Source of the DNA: Bdellovibrionales bacterium CG10_big_fil_rev_8_21_14_0_10_45_34
Lineage (GTDB): Bacteria > Bdellovibrionota > Bdellovibrionia > Bdellovibrionales > 1-14-0-10-45-34
Reading direction: 5' to 3'
NCBI GenBank assembly: GCA_002778785.1
Contig: PEZS01000011.1
Span: 511,079-575,078 of the forward strand
Length of the DNA stretch: 64,000 nucleotides
The notes under the pieces are model-generated. The model had not been told where the DNA came from. It was given only the letters and a program-made list of their open reading frames with translations, and did no database searches. The position numbers were made by a program, and so were the translations under genes. Below are positions 17,518 through 24,859 of this stretch, in pieces. How positions within the stretch are numbered: the first letter of the stretch is position 1; every line of letters starts with the position of its first letter.

Positions 17518-18465
17518 TTAATTCCTAGGTCTTAGGGTTGCTATCATACTCGCAAGATCTTTCATTTCCTCGGTGTACCAGGTTCTAAAGAAAGTTGCAT
17601 CAGCTACAAGTCGGTCGGGGTCACCTTGACGCCTTGGCCCCACTATCACTTTAGGTTGTATCGCCAAAACGTCTTTTACTGCTTCGAAAACTTCTTTTAC
17701 CGAATAACCTTTACCCAAAGCGACATTTGAAACTAAGCAATTTTGCGTTTCTAGCTGAACCAGCGCTTTTAAATGTGCTTTCACTAAATCGCCAACGTAC
17801 ACATAATCCCTTATGCAAGAGCCATCGGGCGTATTGTAGTCATCGCCATTTACCGTGAATGGCCGGCCTTCTTTAGCTGCCAATAAAATGTTGGGAATTA
17901 TATGTGTCTCTGGCGAATGGTCTTCGTAGAGCTCACCGTCTTCATCTTGGCCCGCCACATTGAAATAGCGAAGCATGGCTACGCGAATACCGCAAAGGCG
18001 CTGATAGTCTTTTGCGATCTCTTCACTTTGTTTTTTTGAAACCCCATAAGGGTTAATTGGTTCTTGCAAGGTGGTTTCAGATATTTGAGAGACCTCTGGA
18101 GTACCGTAAGTGGCGCAGCTACTTGAAAAGACGACTTTGGTGATGTCGCAATTTTTAGCCGCCTCAAACACACTGGCAGTGCCCCACGTGTTGTTTGAGT
18201 AATACAGTTCGGGATATTTCATACTCTCACCGACAAGTGCTTTTGCCGCAAAATGCACGATCGCCTCGACCCTATGTTCTTTAAGCGCAGCGATGACTTT
18301 TTGGGTGTCGCGAATATCACCTTGTTCAAATGGGCCAAACTTTACGAATTTTTTATGGCCGGCTGAAAGGTTGTCGTAGACAACGACGTCGTGACCAACT
18401 TTTGTTGCTGCTTTACAAAAGTGACTCCCGATGTATCCCGCTCCGCCCGTGACGAGTAAGTTCAA
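17518..18465 (-). CDS. galE: UDP-glucose 4-epimerase
   Basis: A 315-residue extended short-chain dehydrogenase that interconverts UDP-glucose and UDP-galactose. It shows the NAD-binding TGGAGYIGSHFC at residues 6-17, YDNLSAG, HFAAKALVGES, the catalytic SSSCATYG and YGVSK (YxxxK), and the GalE-typical MLRYFNVAGQDEDGELYEDH followed by HIIPN and CIRDYVYVGDLV. It is about 15 residues shorter than most GalE proteins at the C-terminus. The start is TTG at 18465 with AAGGAGA five bases upstream. It is the first gene of the minus-strand run through the two GT2 genes and supplies galactose units for the glycan. Confidence 0.92.
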   Translation of the reverse strand: MNLLVTGGAGYIGSHFCKAATKVGHDVVVYDNLSAGHKKFVKFGPFEQGDIRDTQKVIAALKEHRVEAIVHFAAKALVGESMKYPELYYSNNTWGTASVFEAAKNCDITKVVFSSSCATYGTPEVSQISETTLQEPINPYGVSKKQSEEIAKDYQRLCGIRVAMLRYFNVAGQDEDGELYEDHSPETHIIPNILLAAKEGRPFTVNGDDYNTPDGSCIRDYVYVGDLVKAHLKALVQLETQNCLVSNVALGKGYSVKEVFEAVKDVLAIQPKVIVGPRRQGDPDRLVADATFFRTWYTEEMKDLASMIATLRPRN

Positions 18466-18612
18466 TGAGCTCTCCTTCTCTGTGCGCTAACCTAGTCGCA
18501 ATTTTTACTTGCAGCAATGCACACTATGCCAGCGGTAATGACATTTTTTGACATTTTTGGTATTGCGGCAAAATTAAGCGCTCGCCGCTGTTTAGGATTT
18601 CTACACCCTTGC

Positions 18613-18627
18613 GGGTAATCATTACCC
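18613..18627. promoter_or_regulatory. Perfect inverted repeat GGGTAAT-C-ATTACCC, candidate operator
   Basis: A 7-1-7 perfect palindrome lies directly upstream of the -35 region of the promoter at 18627-18656. It sits in the 281-bp divergent gap between galE and the exported-protein gene. Size and symmetry fit the half-sites of a dimeric repressor or activator; no matching regulator can be named. The rest of this gap carries no gene that I can see. Confidence 0.45.
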
Positions 18628-18656
18628 TCACACCCAGGCTGAGGTTCCAGTATAAT
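18627..18656 (+). promoter_or_regulatory. Sigma70-like promoter for the 18747 gene
   Basis: The -10 hexamer is a perfect TATAAT at 18651-18656. The best -35 is CTCACA (18627-18632, 4 of 6 matches to TTGACA) with an 18-bp spacer. Transcription would start near 18663 and give a leader of about 80 nucleotides that contains a small bulged hairpin (18691-18713). Confidence 0.55.
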
Positions 18657-18746
18657 CATCTCAACACAAACTATTAACAGGTGCCTTCACAGGGTTGTTT
18701 TTCAACAAACCTTGGGACGGTACCCTTTCTTTGAAGGATGTTCACT

Positions 18747-19295
18747 ATGTCAAAACGGTTACTACCCATATTGGTTGTAAGTCTTGCCTCGTTAAATGTT
18801 TATGCTTCCAACGTTTGCAATACGCTTTCTGAATGTCAAAATCTTCGCGCCTCAGTAGAACAAAGAATTCGACAACTTATGGCCGGCCAAGTCGCAAAGT
18901 TTGGTACCATCGTTAAAATCGAAAGTGATAACGCCCTATATGTGCGTCAAACCGAGGCTATAAAATATTGCAAAGAAAATGCGATGTCTCTGCCCACTGC
19001 AAGGGAGTTAGCGCGCCTAGCGACAAGCCTGGGTGCTGCCGGAATTTCAGAAACTCCAAGGGAAGGATATCACCTCATAAGTGCCAAAAACACTGATGGC
19101 GTGATTGATATTTTTTACTTTAATCCCACTGGCTACAGCAATCCAAGTGAAACTGAAAGCTTTCTTTGGTCGTCGTCTATACGTTCCGACAATTCCCGTT
19201 TCGGTTACGGTTTGAGCAAATCAGGCCAACTTGAATACCACCCCTATGACGTCTCTGCGCCCGAGGCTTTCAAATGCGTCCTCCGACTCAGGTGA
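18747..19295 (+). CDS. Exported protein of unknown function
   Basis: A 182-residue protein with a clear Sec signal peptide (SKRLLPILVVSLASLNVYAS, cleavage near residue 21). The mature part has Cys-rich start VCNTLSECQNL, then EAIKYCKENAMSLPTARELARLA, a pattern common in exported proteins of the Bdellovibrio group and reminiscent of DUF1566/Lcl-type or formylglycine-like folds (..A..YC......LPT..E), and ends with a Cys in FKCVLRL. Function unknown. I place the start at 18747 because AAGGA lies eight bases upstream; the in-frame ATG at 18738 overlaps that ribosome-binding site. It stands alone, with its own promoter. A run of nine G follows ten bases after the stop. Confidence 0.75.
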   Translation: MSKRLLPILVVSLASLNVYASNVCNTLSECQNLRASVEQRIRQLMAGQVAKFGTIVKIESDNALYVRQTEAIKYCKENAMSLPTARELARLATSLGAAGISETPREGYHLISAKNTDGVIDIFYFNPTGYSNPSETESFLWSSSIRSDNSRFGYGLSKSGQLEYHPYDVSAPEAFKCVLRLR

Positions 19296-19602
19296 AAGAA
19301 AACTGGGGGGGGGATAGCTTTGAGACCCTCCTAAATTCGTATTTAGAATGGTCGGACGTCAGCTTGGCGCAGGATGTGCTTCAGTTTTTCCTACGGGCTC
19401 TCTTTAAAGGAAAACTTTCTACTACACCCAGTACAGATCTCTGGGCGGAGGCGCACTAAAGCCCTAAATGTTTGAAAATATTGCTAAAAATGGCCCGGCT
19501 CGCGCTGCAGAGCTGTGCAAGTGACCTTAAATGAAGACGGGATTTCCTGCTATATGTGTAAGTCAATGTGTGGTAGACTGTGTAAGTAGTAGGAGATTTC
19601 AC
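19296..19602. other. Intergenic region with G9 tract and vapB upstream repeats
   Basis: 307 bp without a convincing gene. It begins with a nine-base G tract at 19305-19313. Its right half holds three copies of a TGTGYAAGT motif described separately. No terminator with a T tract is visible after the exported-protein gene. Confidence 0.6.
19514..19587 (+). repeat. Direct repeats TGTG(C/T)AAGT upstream of vapB, candidate autoregulation site
   Basis: Three copies of a 9-bp word precede vapB: TGTGCAAGT at 19514-19522, TGTGTAAGT at 19555-19563 and TGTGTAAGT at 19579-19587. The last two are exact and 24 bp apart, about two helical turns, and end 15 bp before the vapB ATG. VapBC complexes typically repress their own promoter, so these are plausible binding sites; this is inference. 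Confidence 0.4.
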
Positions 19603-19803
19603 ATGGCTACAAATTTGGCTCTGGATGACAAACTCATTGAGGAAGCAAAAGAGATTGGCAAGCACTCCTCAAAAAAGGAGGCGGTGACGGTAGCCTTGAA
19701 GGAGTATATACGCAATCGGCGGCAACGTGAAATTGTAAAACTTTTTGGCAAGATCGAGATTGACCCAAAATATAATTATAAAAAGCAACGAGCTAAAAAG
19801 TGA
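19603..19803 (+). CDS. vapB: VapB-family antitoxin
   Basis: A 66-residue protein starting MATNLALDDKLIEEAKEIGK, the typical VapB/PF09957 N-terminus (ribbon-helix-helix-like strand followed by helix), then SKKEAVTVALKEYIRNRRQ, the second helix, and a basic unstructured tail ending KKQRAKK that should bind and inhibit the toxin. The start ATG at 19603 has AGGAG seven bases upstream; the in-frame extension to 19531 has no ribosome-binding site. The stop overlaps the vapC GTG start (GTGA). The pair is a type II toxin-antitoxin module. Confidence 0.88.
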   Translation: MATNLALDDKLIEEAKEIGKHSSKKEAVTVALKEYIRNRRQREIVKLFGKIEIDPKYNYKKQRAKK

Positions 19804-20201
19804 TCCTCGTCGACACATGTGTATGGTCCGAGGCCTTGAGAAGATCTAAGCGCCCCGAAAGTGCGGTTGTGATTCAGTTCAGAAAATTAATTGAAGAGAA
19901 TCAAGCTTCAATTATTGGACCGATTCGACAAGAACTCCTATCGGGAATCAAAGATCCCAAGTTTTTTACATTGCTCAAGGATAAACTCCACAGTTTTCCC
20001 GACATCTCCATTCTCGAACATGACTATGAACTGGCGGCGGAGTTTTACAATCGTTGTCAAAGGGCTGGGGTTCAGGGCTCGAACACAGACTTTCTAATTT
20101 GTGCTGTGTCGTCTCGTTTGAATCTACCAATTTTTACCACAGATAAAGATTTTGTAAGATTTCAGAAGGTTCTTAAGGTCGAACTTTACAATCGACCGTA
20201 A
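19800..20201 (+). CDS. vapC: VapC-family PIN-domain toxin
   Basis: A 133-residue PIN-domain ribonuclease. The acidic active-site set is complete: D5 in MILVDTCVWSEA, E45 in IRQELLSGI, D97 in GSNTDFLICAVS, and D115/D117 in FTTDKDF. VapC toxins cleave tRNA or rRNA loops with Mg2+ or Mn2+ and are neutralised by the cognate VapB. GTG start overlapping the vapB stop by four bases, the usual arrangement that couples toxin synthesis to antitoxin synthesis. All catalytic residues are intact, so the toxin is predicted active. Confidence 0.92.
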   Translation: MILVDTCVWSEALRRSKRPESAVVIQFRKLIEENQASIIGPIRQELLSGIKDPKFFTLLKDKLHSFPDISILEHDYELAAEFYNRCQRAGVQGSNTDFLICAVSSRLNLPIFTTDKDFVRFQKVLKVELYNRP

Positions 20202-20225
20202 CGCTTTCTAACTTTTTCAATTCTA

Positions 20226-20297
20226 CTTCCTCCTAGCAGGAAGCACTCCACTTTTTAGTTCTAGCTTTTTCTAGCGGGAGGTACTCCACTTCCCGCT
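20226..20297. repeat. Two tandem hairpins with a 21-bp direct repeat, between convergent genes
   Basis: Hairpin one is CTTCCT/AGGAAG (20226-20243, 6-nt loop); hairpin two is AGCGGGA/TCCCGCT (20273-20297, 11-nt loop). The same sequence is also a direct repeat: 20233-20253 and 20271-20291 agree at 18 of 21 positions, 38 bp apart. The position between vapC and the convergent glycosyltransferase gene suggests transcription termination in both directions. Confidence 0.5.
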
Positions 20298-20306
20298 GAA
20301 GCACCT

Positions 20307-21527
20307 TTAGCGGAGAGGGTTAAGCAAATCCTGAACAGTAGCCATAAGAGTCTCTACTGAAAGCCCGGTCATGCAAGCATGTTGGTTTGAACATGGGGGG
20401 AATACCCCATTGTCTTTGTAGCAAGGTTGGCAGGGAACTTTGTAAGAAACCGTTTTGCTACTTGAGGATAGCACTCCCCACGAAAGTTCACTGGTGGGGC
20501 CGTAAATTCCCAGCGTAGGAACTCCCATAGCATCAGAGATGTGGATTGGCCCCGAGTCGGGTCCCAAAACAAGGTGCGCACCCCTGATAAGACCCACAAG
20601 CTCACGCAAGGTGGTTTTACCCACGTAATTGCTAATGCGGAGCTTTTGAGTTTCGCTGAGACCATTTAACAAATCACTTGCCTCTTCGGCTTCTGCGCGT
20701 GATCCAATCAACACAACTCTTTGTGGATAACTCTGTAAAAGCTGTGCAACTAGCTCACGCATATAGGGCCATCTTTTTAGTCTAAATTCAGTTTTTGAAT
20801 TTAACCCACCACCCAAATGCACAGCTATATAGGGATCGTCGACAGCTACACTTTCTTTGATATAACTTAAATCTGCCTTCACGAGCCAACTCTGTAGCTC
20901 TGCGGTTGTTTTAATCCGGTGCTTTGGTTCACCGCCAGTTGTGAACGGCTTAGCTTCGTTTTCTCTACCTGTTTCTTCGAGTATTTTACTAACAGATATC
21001 AAAGACCGTTTTATTCGCTCGTCGTGAACCTTCGTTCGATTGCTAAGGCTGTGGCCACCTGCCCTTAATTCATAACTTTGCCAAGCTAGCTCGAAAACCT
21101 TTCGAAACGCCGCTGACTCATGCATGCTGAGTGGGGGCGCAAGTGCTACCTTTCTGTCAGATTGTGTACGTGACAGTCTAAAGACTCTTTGGCCAGTAAT
21201 TAATGCAAGAAAGTAAGCAAAACCACGACTTCGACTCAGCACTATGACGTGCGTGTAGGATCGTCGCAATCGAGCCCTGATGTGCAAATACAGTTGATAA
21301 ATATGAAGGGGGTGCCTCTTTAACTCAAACAAAGACTCTTCTATTTTAATGACTTCAGAAATGTTTGGATTGCCCTCTAGTAGTGGTGCCAAACCCGTGC
21401 CCACCATCCAATCGATCTCTAATTCTGGGTACCTTCGCTTTGTTTCTTCAACGCTAGGAAGGGCATAGAGCAAATCCCCGATGGCTCCAAGCTTGACAAC
21501 AAGAATGCGGCTTCGAACTTTACTCAC
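20307..21527 (-). CDS. GT9 heptosyltransferase-like LPS core glycosyltransferase
   Basis: A 406-residue GT-B protein of family 9, the ADP-heptose:LPS heptosyltransferases (WaaC/WaaF/WaaQ). It starts ILVVKLGAIGDLLYALPSVEE (the family's hallmark K.GDi....P), and the C-terminal donor site reads VLGPDSGPIHISDAMGVPTLGIYGPT, matching the D[ST]GP.H.A.A.G.P....GPT motif. The Cys-rich end PCQPCYKDN with CSNQHACM is typical of GT9. It is somewhat longer than WaaF (about 350), with a charged insert near residues 150-210. Its start lies eight bases inside the ddl gene end. It probably adds heptose or a related sugar to the LPS inner core. Confidence 0.88.
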   Translation of the reverse strand: MSKVRSRILVVKLGAIGDLLYALPSVEETKRRYPELEIDWMVGTGLAPLLEGNPNISEVIKIEESLFELKRHPLHIYQLYLHIRARLRRSYTHVIVLSRSRGFAYFLALITGQRVFRLSRTQSDRKVALAPPLSMHESAAFRKVFELAWQSYELRAGGHSLSNRTKVHDERIKRSLISVSKILEETGRENEAKPFTTGGEPKHRIKTTAELQSWLVKADLSYIKESVAVDDPYIAVHLGGGLNSKTEFRLKRWPYMRELVAQLLQSYPQRVVLIGSRAEAEEASDLLNGLSETQKLRISNYVGKTTLRELVGLIRGAHLVLGPDSGPIHISDAMGVPTLGIYGPTSELSWGVLSSSSKTVSYKVPCQPCYKDNGVFPPCSNQHACMTGLSVETLMATVQDLLNPLR

Positions 21528-22596
21528 CCATATATTCCTGGGCTAGAGTGAATAATTTGTCTACAAGGTCTTTGTAAGAAAGCCCCGACGCTGCCCACAT
21601 TTTTGGATACATGCTTATCGGAGTAAAACCGGGCAAAGTGTTCACTTCATTCAAATGAATCAGCCCATTCTCAGTGAGCAAAAAATCAACACGAGCAAGC
21701 CCGCGAACCTCAAGTGCTTCGCAGGCCTTTATCGAATATTCTTGAATCTTCTTTTCAACTGTTTGACCTACCTCTGAGGGAATCACCAGCTTGGCCCCGT
21801 TCGGGTCGATGTACTTAGCTTCGTAGGAGTAAAATTCGTGCTGTGGAATTATCTCACCCGTTCTTGAAGCCTGAAACGGTCCATTGCCAAGAACAGAGCA
21901 TTCAATTTCTCTCGATGGGTAGAACTTTTCTATAAGCACTACCGAATCTTCTCTAAGGGCCTCGTGCAGTGCCTCCTCAAATTCTTCGGACTTCTTTACT
22001 TTACTCACACCTACGGAGGATCCAGAACGAGAGGGCTTAACAAAAACCGGAAGTCCGAATTCCGCTTGCGCCTTTTGAAAGGCCAAACGCAAGTCATCTC
22101 CTTTTTTATAGATTTGCCAAGGTACGACAGGAATGCCGTGGCTTTTCAGGATTCTTTTTGTCAGGTCTTTATCCATGCACAGACTTGATCCCGACGTGAG
22201 GCTTCCGACAAACGGAATGCCCAAAGTTTGCAAGAAGCCTTGCAATATTCCGTCTTCGCAGTTCGTTCCATGAACCAACGGAAAAATGCAACTAACGTCT
22301 TCTAATCTTTTGCGGCCGTCGACCTGAAAGGGTGCCCGATTCCCAGGAGTTACTGTAATCAAAGGGAGATTGTCTTTAAGCTTAATGCTCTTAGGATCAT
22401 CTGCATTCTCTAAAAAACCATTTTGCCCGCAGTAAACCCACTCCCCCGACCGACGAATACCCAATACATAGTACGCGCCAAGATGTGACCCAAGTTCACC
22501 AAGAAGACTTGAGATCGACATCAAAGAAACTTGGTGTTCGCTAGATTTTCCGCCGCAAATAAAGACTCGACTTCCCATAACATAAGTGGACCACAT
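21520..22596 (-). CDS. ddl: D-alanine--D-alanine ligase
   Basis: A 358-residue ATP-grasp ligase making the D-Ala-D-Ala dipeptide for peptidoglycan. Visible signatures: VFICGGKSSEHQVSLMS at the N-terminus (GG.S.EHeVS), FPLVHGTNCEDGILQGFLQ (the usual HG...EDG..QG), SLCMDKDLTKRILKSHGIP, VKPSRSGSSVGVSKV, and the metal site ARVDFLLTENGLIHLNEVNTLPGFTPISMYP. E17-like residues and the LNEVNTLPG loop are intact. The start at 22596 follows AGGCG only weakly; an in-frame ATG at 22578 (before the GSRVFICGG strand) is an alternative. It ends inside the start of the GT9 gene. Confidence 0.93.
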   Translation of the reverse strand: MWSTYVMGSRVFICGGKSSEHQVSLMSISSLLGELGSHLGAYYVLGIRRSGEWVYCGQNGFLENADDPKSIKLKDNLPLITVTPGNRAPFQVDGRKRLEDVSCIFPLVHGTNCEDGILQGFLQTLGIPFVGSLTSGSSLCMDKDLTKRILKSHGIPVVPWQIYKKGDDLRLAFQKAQAEFGLPVFVKPSRSGSSVGVSKVKKSEEFEEALHEALREDSVVLIEKFYPSREIECSVLGNGPFQASRTGEIIPQHEFYSYEAKYIDPNGAKLVIPSEVGQTVEKKIQEYSIKACEALEVRGLARVDFLLTENGLIHLNEVNTLPGFTPISMYPKMWAASGLSYKDLVDKLFTLAQEYMGE

Positions 22597-22615
22597 GTTC
22601 GCCTATTTGTATAAG

Positions 22616-22668
22616 GGTGCCAGGCCCTAGTCGTGGGCGCGCCGCGTCCGCAAATAGGACCTGACACC
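22616..22668. repeat. REP-like palindromic element with 14-bp imperfect arms
   Basis: The left arm GGTGCCAGGCCCTA (22616-22629) pairs with the right arm TAGGACCTGACACC (22655-22668) at 12 of 14 positions; on the minus-strand transcript the two mismatches become G-U pairs. The centre contains GGCGCGCC and a CGCGTCCGCAA word. It occupies the divergent leader between ddl and the SpoU methyltransferase. A partial copy of its right half is at 32398-32417, which suggests a dispersed element. Confidence 0.5.
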
Positions 22669-22682
22669 TGTAGGGAGCAAGA

Positions 22683-23201
22683 TTGAAATATAAAAAGGAT
22701 ATCGCGAGGAAATTTGTAGAAGAAAAGCGTCAAAACGCGGTGTACGCCAAAGCCGGAGTTTTTGAACTCGTTATTATTCTCGATAGCCTTAAAGAGACTT
22801 TTAACGCGGGTAAAATTTTTCGGTCTGCCGAAATCTTTTCAGTCAAAGAGGTTCACCTTATTCAGATTCCCTTTTTTGATCCATTTCCCGCTAAAGGAGC
22901 CGTTCGATACGTACCGATGAGGTGCTACGATTCTTTCTCGCAAAGCTACGAGCACCTAAAAAATGAGGGTTACGAGTTCTATGTTTTTGATGCCCAGTCA
23001 GACGTGGTGCTTGGGCAAACTCAACTTGCCAAAAAGGCGACGTTTGTTTTTGGCCCAGAGGCTGGTGGGTTTTCTTTCGCCCCGGAGAAGTACCCCGACC
23101 TGCACAAAATCAGGATTCAACAATTCGGAAAAATTGAAAGCCTCAACGTGAGTATTGCCGCCTCCATCGCCATGTATGAATACGTCAGGCAACATAGCTA
23201 A
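22683..23201 (+). CDS. SpoU/TrmH-family RNA methyltransferase
   Basis: A 172-residue SPOUT-class enzyme that methylates a ribose 2'-OH of tRNA or rRNA. The knotted SAM-binding site is clear: LKETFNAGKIFRSAEIF near the N-terminus (the N.G.i.Rta motif), then FVFGPEAGGFS and the closing ESLNVSIAASIAMYEY (SLNVS.A..i.lye). It is near minimal length, without the N-terminal L30-like substrate domain found in RlmB, so target choice is unclear; TrmH or TrmL-type tRNA modification is possible. TTG start at 22683 with AGGGAG five bases upstream. Single gene. Confidence 0.87.
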   Translation: MKYKKDIARKFVEEKRQNAVYAKAGVFELVIILDSLKETFNAGKIFRSAEIFSVKEVHLIQIPFFDPFPAKGAVRYVPMRCYDSFSQSYEHLKNEGYEFYVFDAQSDVVLGQTQLAKKATFVFGPEAGGFSFAPEKYPDLHKIRIQQFGKIESLNVSIAASIAMYEYVRQHS

Positions 23202-23229
23202 ATTAACAGCTTGGTTCGCCGGTGCCGGA

Positions 23230-23258
23230 TTGACCCTTCTACCATAACACTGTAGGCA
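23230..23258 (+). promoter_or_regulatory. Weak promoter candidate upstream of gpmA
   Basis: TTGACC (23230-23235) is followed after 17 bp by TAGGCA (23253-23258). The -35 matches 5 of 6 positions but the -10 is poor. It would drive gpmA and possibly the tyvelose genes behind it. Confidence 0.25.
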
Positions 23259-23334
23259 TTTAGATTACTACTCTAGCGCTTTGACCGTTGTTTTTCAGTT
23301 CGCGATTTGCACCTCGCATCAGAAAGGAATTTAA

Positions 23335-23961
23335 ATGGCACAGTTGATTTTGGTCCGGCATGGACAGTCTGATTACAATCTCAAAAATCTCTTCACGGGT
23401 TGGCTCGATGTCGACTTGACCGAACAGGGTATTCAAGAAGCCAAAAAAGCGGCCCAATCGATGAGTGACAAAAAGATGCGGCCTCATTTAGCTTTTACAT
23501 CGGCCCTAAAGAGAGCTCAGCACACACTTAAAATTATTTTAAAGGATCTCGAGCTAGAGAACATCCCTGTTATGAAAGATCAGGCGCTCAACGAGCGACA
23601 CTACGGAGAGCTTCAGGGTAAAAATAAGGCTGAAACCGCAGAACAGTTCGGTGAAGAACAAGTAAAAATATGGCGCCGAAGTTTTGACGTGCCTCCTCCG
23701 GGCGGCGAGAGCTTAAAAGATACAATGGAGCGAACACTCCCCTATTTTGATTCGCACATTAAGCCCGAGCTTTTGAGAGATCGCGACGTACTTGTAGTCG
23801 CTCATGGCAATAGTTTGCGCTCGATCGTGATGGCCGTTGAAAAAATGACTCCCGAGCAGATTTTAAAAACTGAACTAGCAACTGGCGAAGCGCGCATCTA
23901 CAATTTCGACACTCAAACAGAGCAGTTTTCTTTGGTAAATAACCCTAGTCCTAAAATGTGA
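23335..23961 (+). CDS. gpmA: 2,3-bisphosphoglycerate-dependent phosphoglycerate mutase
   Basis: A 208-residue histidine-phosphatase-fold enzyme interconverting 3- and 2-phosphoglycerate in glycolysis. The phosphohistidine is H9 in LVRHGQSDYN; the rest of the active site is SALKRAQHT, the acid E87 in LNERHYGELQG, and H157 in VVAHGNSLR. The NERHYGELQG stretch distinguishes dPGM from generic histidine phosphatases. AAGGAA lies seven bases before the ATG. The next gene (prt) begins only ten bases after the stop, so gpmA appears to head the operon of CDP-tyvelose genes, an unusual partner for a glycolytic gene. Confidence 0.93.
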   Translation: MAQLILVRHGQSDYNLKNLFTGWLDVDLTEQGIQEAKKAAQSMSDKKMRPHLAFTSALKRAQHTLKIILKDLELENIPVMKDQALNERHYGELQGKNKAETAEQFGEEQVKIWRRSFDVPPPGGESLKDTMERTLPYFDSHIKPELLRDRDVLVVAHGNSLRSIVMAVEKMTPEQILKTELATGEARIYNFDTQTEQFSLVNNPSPKM

Positions 23962-23971
23962 GTTTGACCGC

Positions 23972-24859
23972 ATGAAAATCCTTATCACTGGAGCTTCTGG
24001 CTTTTTGGGTTCTCATGTGGCGAAGGCTTGCCTTGCTCAGGGCCACAAAATCTTTGGGCTAACACGCTCACCCAAAAGTGCAAATGCTCTCCGTGACCTT
24101 GAGGTGCCATCGGGGAAAAAGCCAAACACTTTAAACTGGATTGGCGGGGATTTTTTGGGCTTACCCGACGAAATTGACGGCGTCATACATTGCGCCACAA
24201 GCTACGGCCGAAAAGGCGAAAACGAAAAGCAAATTTTTGAGGCAAATTTAGATTTTTCTGTGCGGATATTTGAACTCGCGCGTAAAAGGAAGGCTGAGTG
24301 GTTCATCAATATTCACACTTTGTTAGATCCAGAAACTAACCTCTATTCCGCCGCTAAACATGCCTTCAATAATATTCTCAAATCTCACACAAATGAGATT
24401 TCTTGCATTAGCCTAGCTTGCGAGAACTTCTATGGCCCGGGTGAGCCAAAGGATAGGTTTGTAACGTGGCTAATCGATGAATGCCTTATGGAAGGTGGAC
24501 CAATAAATCTTAGTTCGGGCGGTCAGTTTCGAGACTTCGTTTACATCGACGACGTCGTAGAGGCGATTCTTCGAGCCTTAGAATTAGCAAAGACCTCAGA
24601 GCTTAAACATCAAGAGTTCGCCATCTCCGGCGGAAAGCCTCTTTCTATTCGCGAAATCGCAGAGGCCATTTGTGAAATTGCAGCGCCACAAGCTGCCCAT
24701 AGACTCAAATTCGGTGCAAAACCCGATCGAAAGAGGGAGTTTGACGTCAACACAATTGACTTACCGACCCCAAAGAATCTAGGCTGGGAGCCTAAAACCG
24801 GGCTGATCGAAGGGCTTAAAAAGTCCGTAGAATTCGAAAGAAAGAGGTTAGGCTTATGA
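23972..24859 (+). CDS. prt: CDP-paratose synthase-like reductase (RfbS/Prt family)
   Basis: A 295-residue extended short-chain dehydrogenase: NAD(P) site ITGASGFLGSHVAKA, catalytic YSAAK (YxxxK, in LYSAAKHAFNN) and RDFVYIDDVVEAI. Family-level recognition as RfbS/Prt rests on matches I recall to the Salmonella enzyme: ATSYGRKGENE versus its CYGRHNE, NLYSAAKHAFNN versus its SLYAYTKQKANE, and the ENFYGP segment. This enzyme reduces CDP-3,6-dideoxy-4-ketoglucose to CDP-paratose. The gene is co-linear with tyv (ATGA overlap) and with ddhA, ddhB and ddhC. CDP-abequose synthase is the alternative, but the presence of tyv favours paratose. Confidence 0.72.
   Translation: MKILITGASGFLGSHVAKACLAQGHKIFGLTRSPKSANALRDLEVPSGKKPNTLNWIGGDFLGLPDEIDGVIHCATSYGRKGENEKQIFEANLDFSVRIFELARKRKAEWFINIHTLLDPETNLYSAAKHAFNNILKSHTNEISCISLACENFYGPGEPKDRFVTWLIDECLMEGGPINLSSGGQFRDFVYIDDVVEAILRALELAKTSELKHQEFAISGGKPLSIREIAEAICEIAAPQAAHRLKFGAKPDRKREFDVNTIDLPTPKNLGWEPKTGLIEGLKKSVEFERKRLGL

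Noticed and set aside
19274-19459. A short plus-strand frame crossing the nine-G tract
   Set aside because: No ribosome-binding site and no family resemblance.
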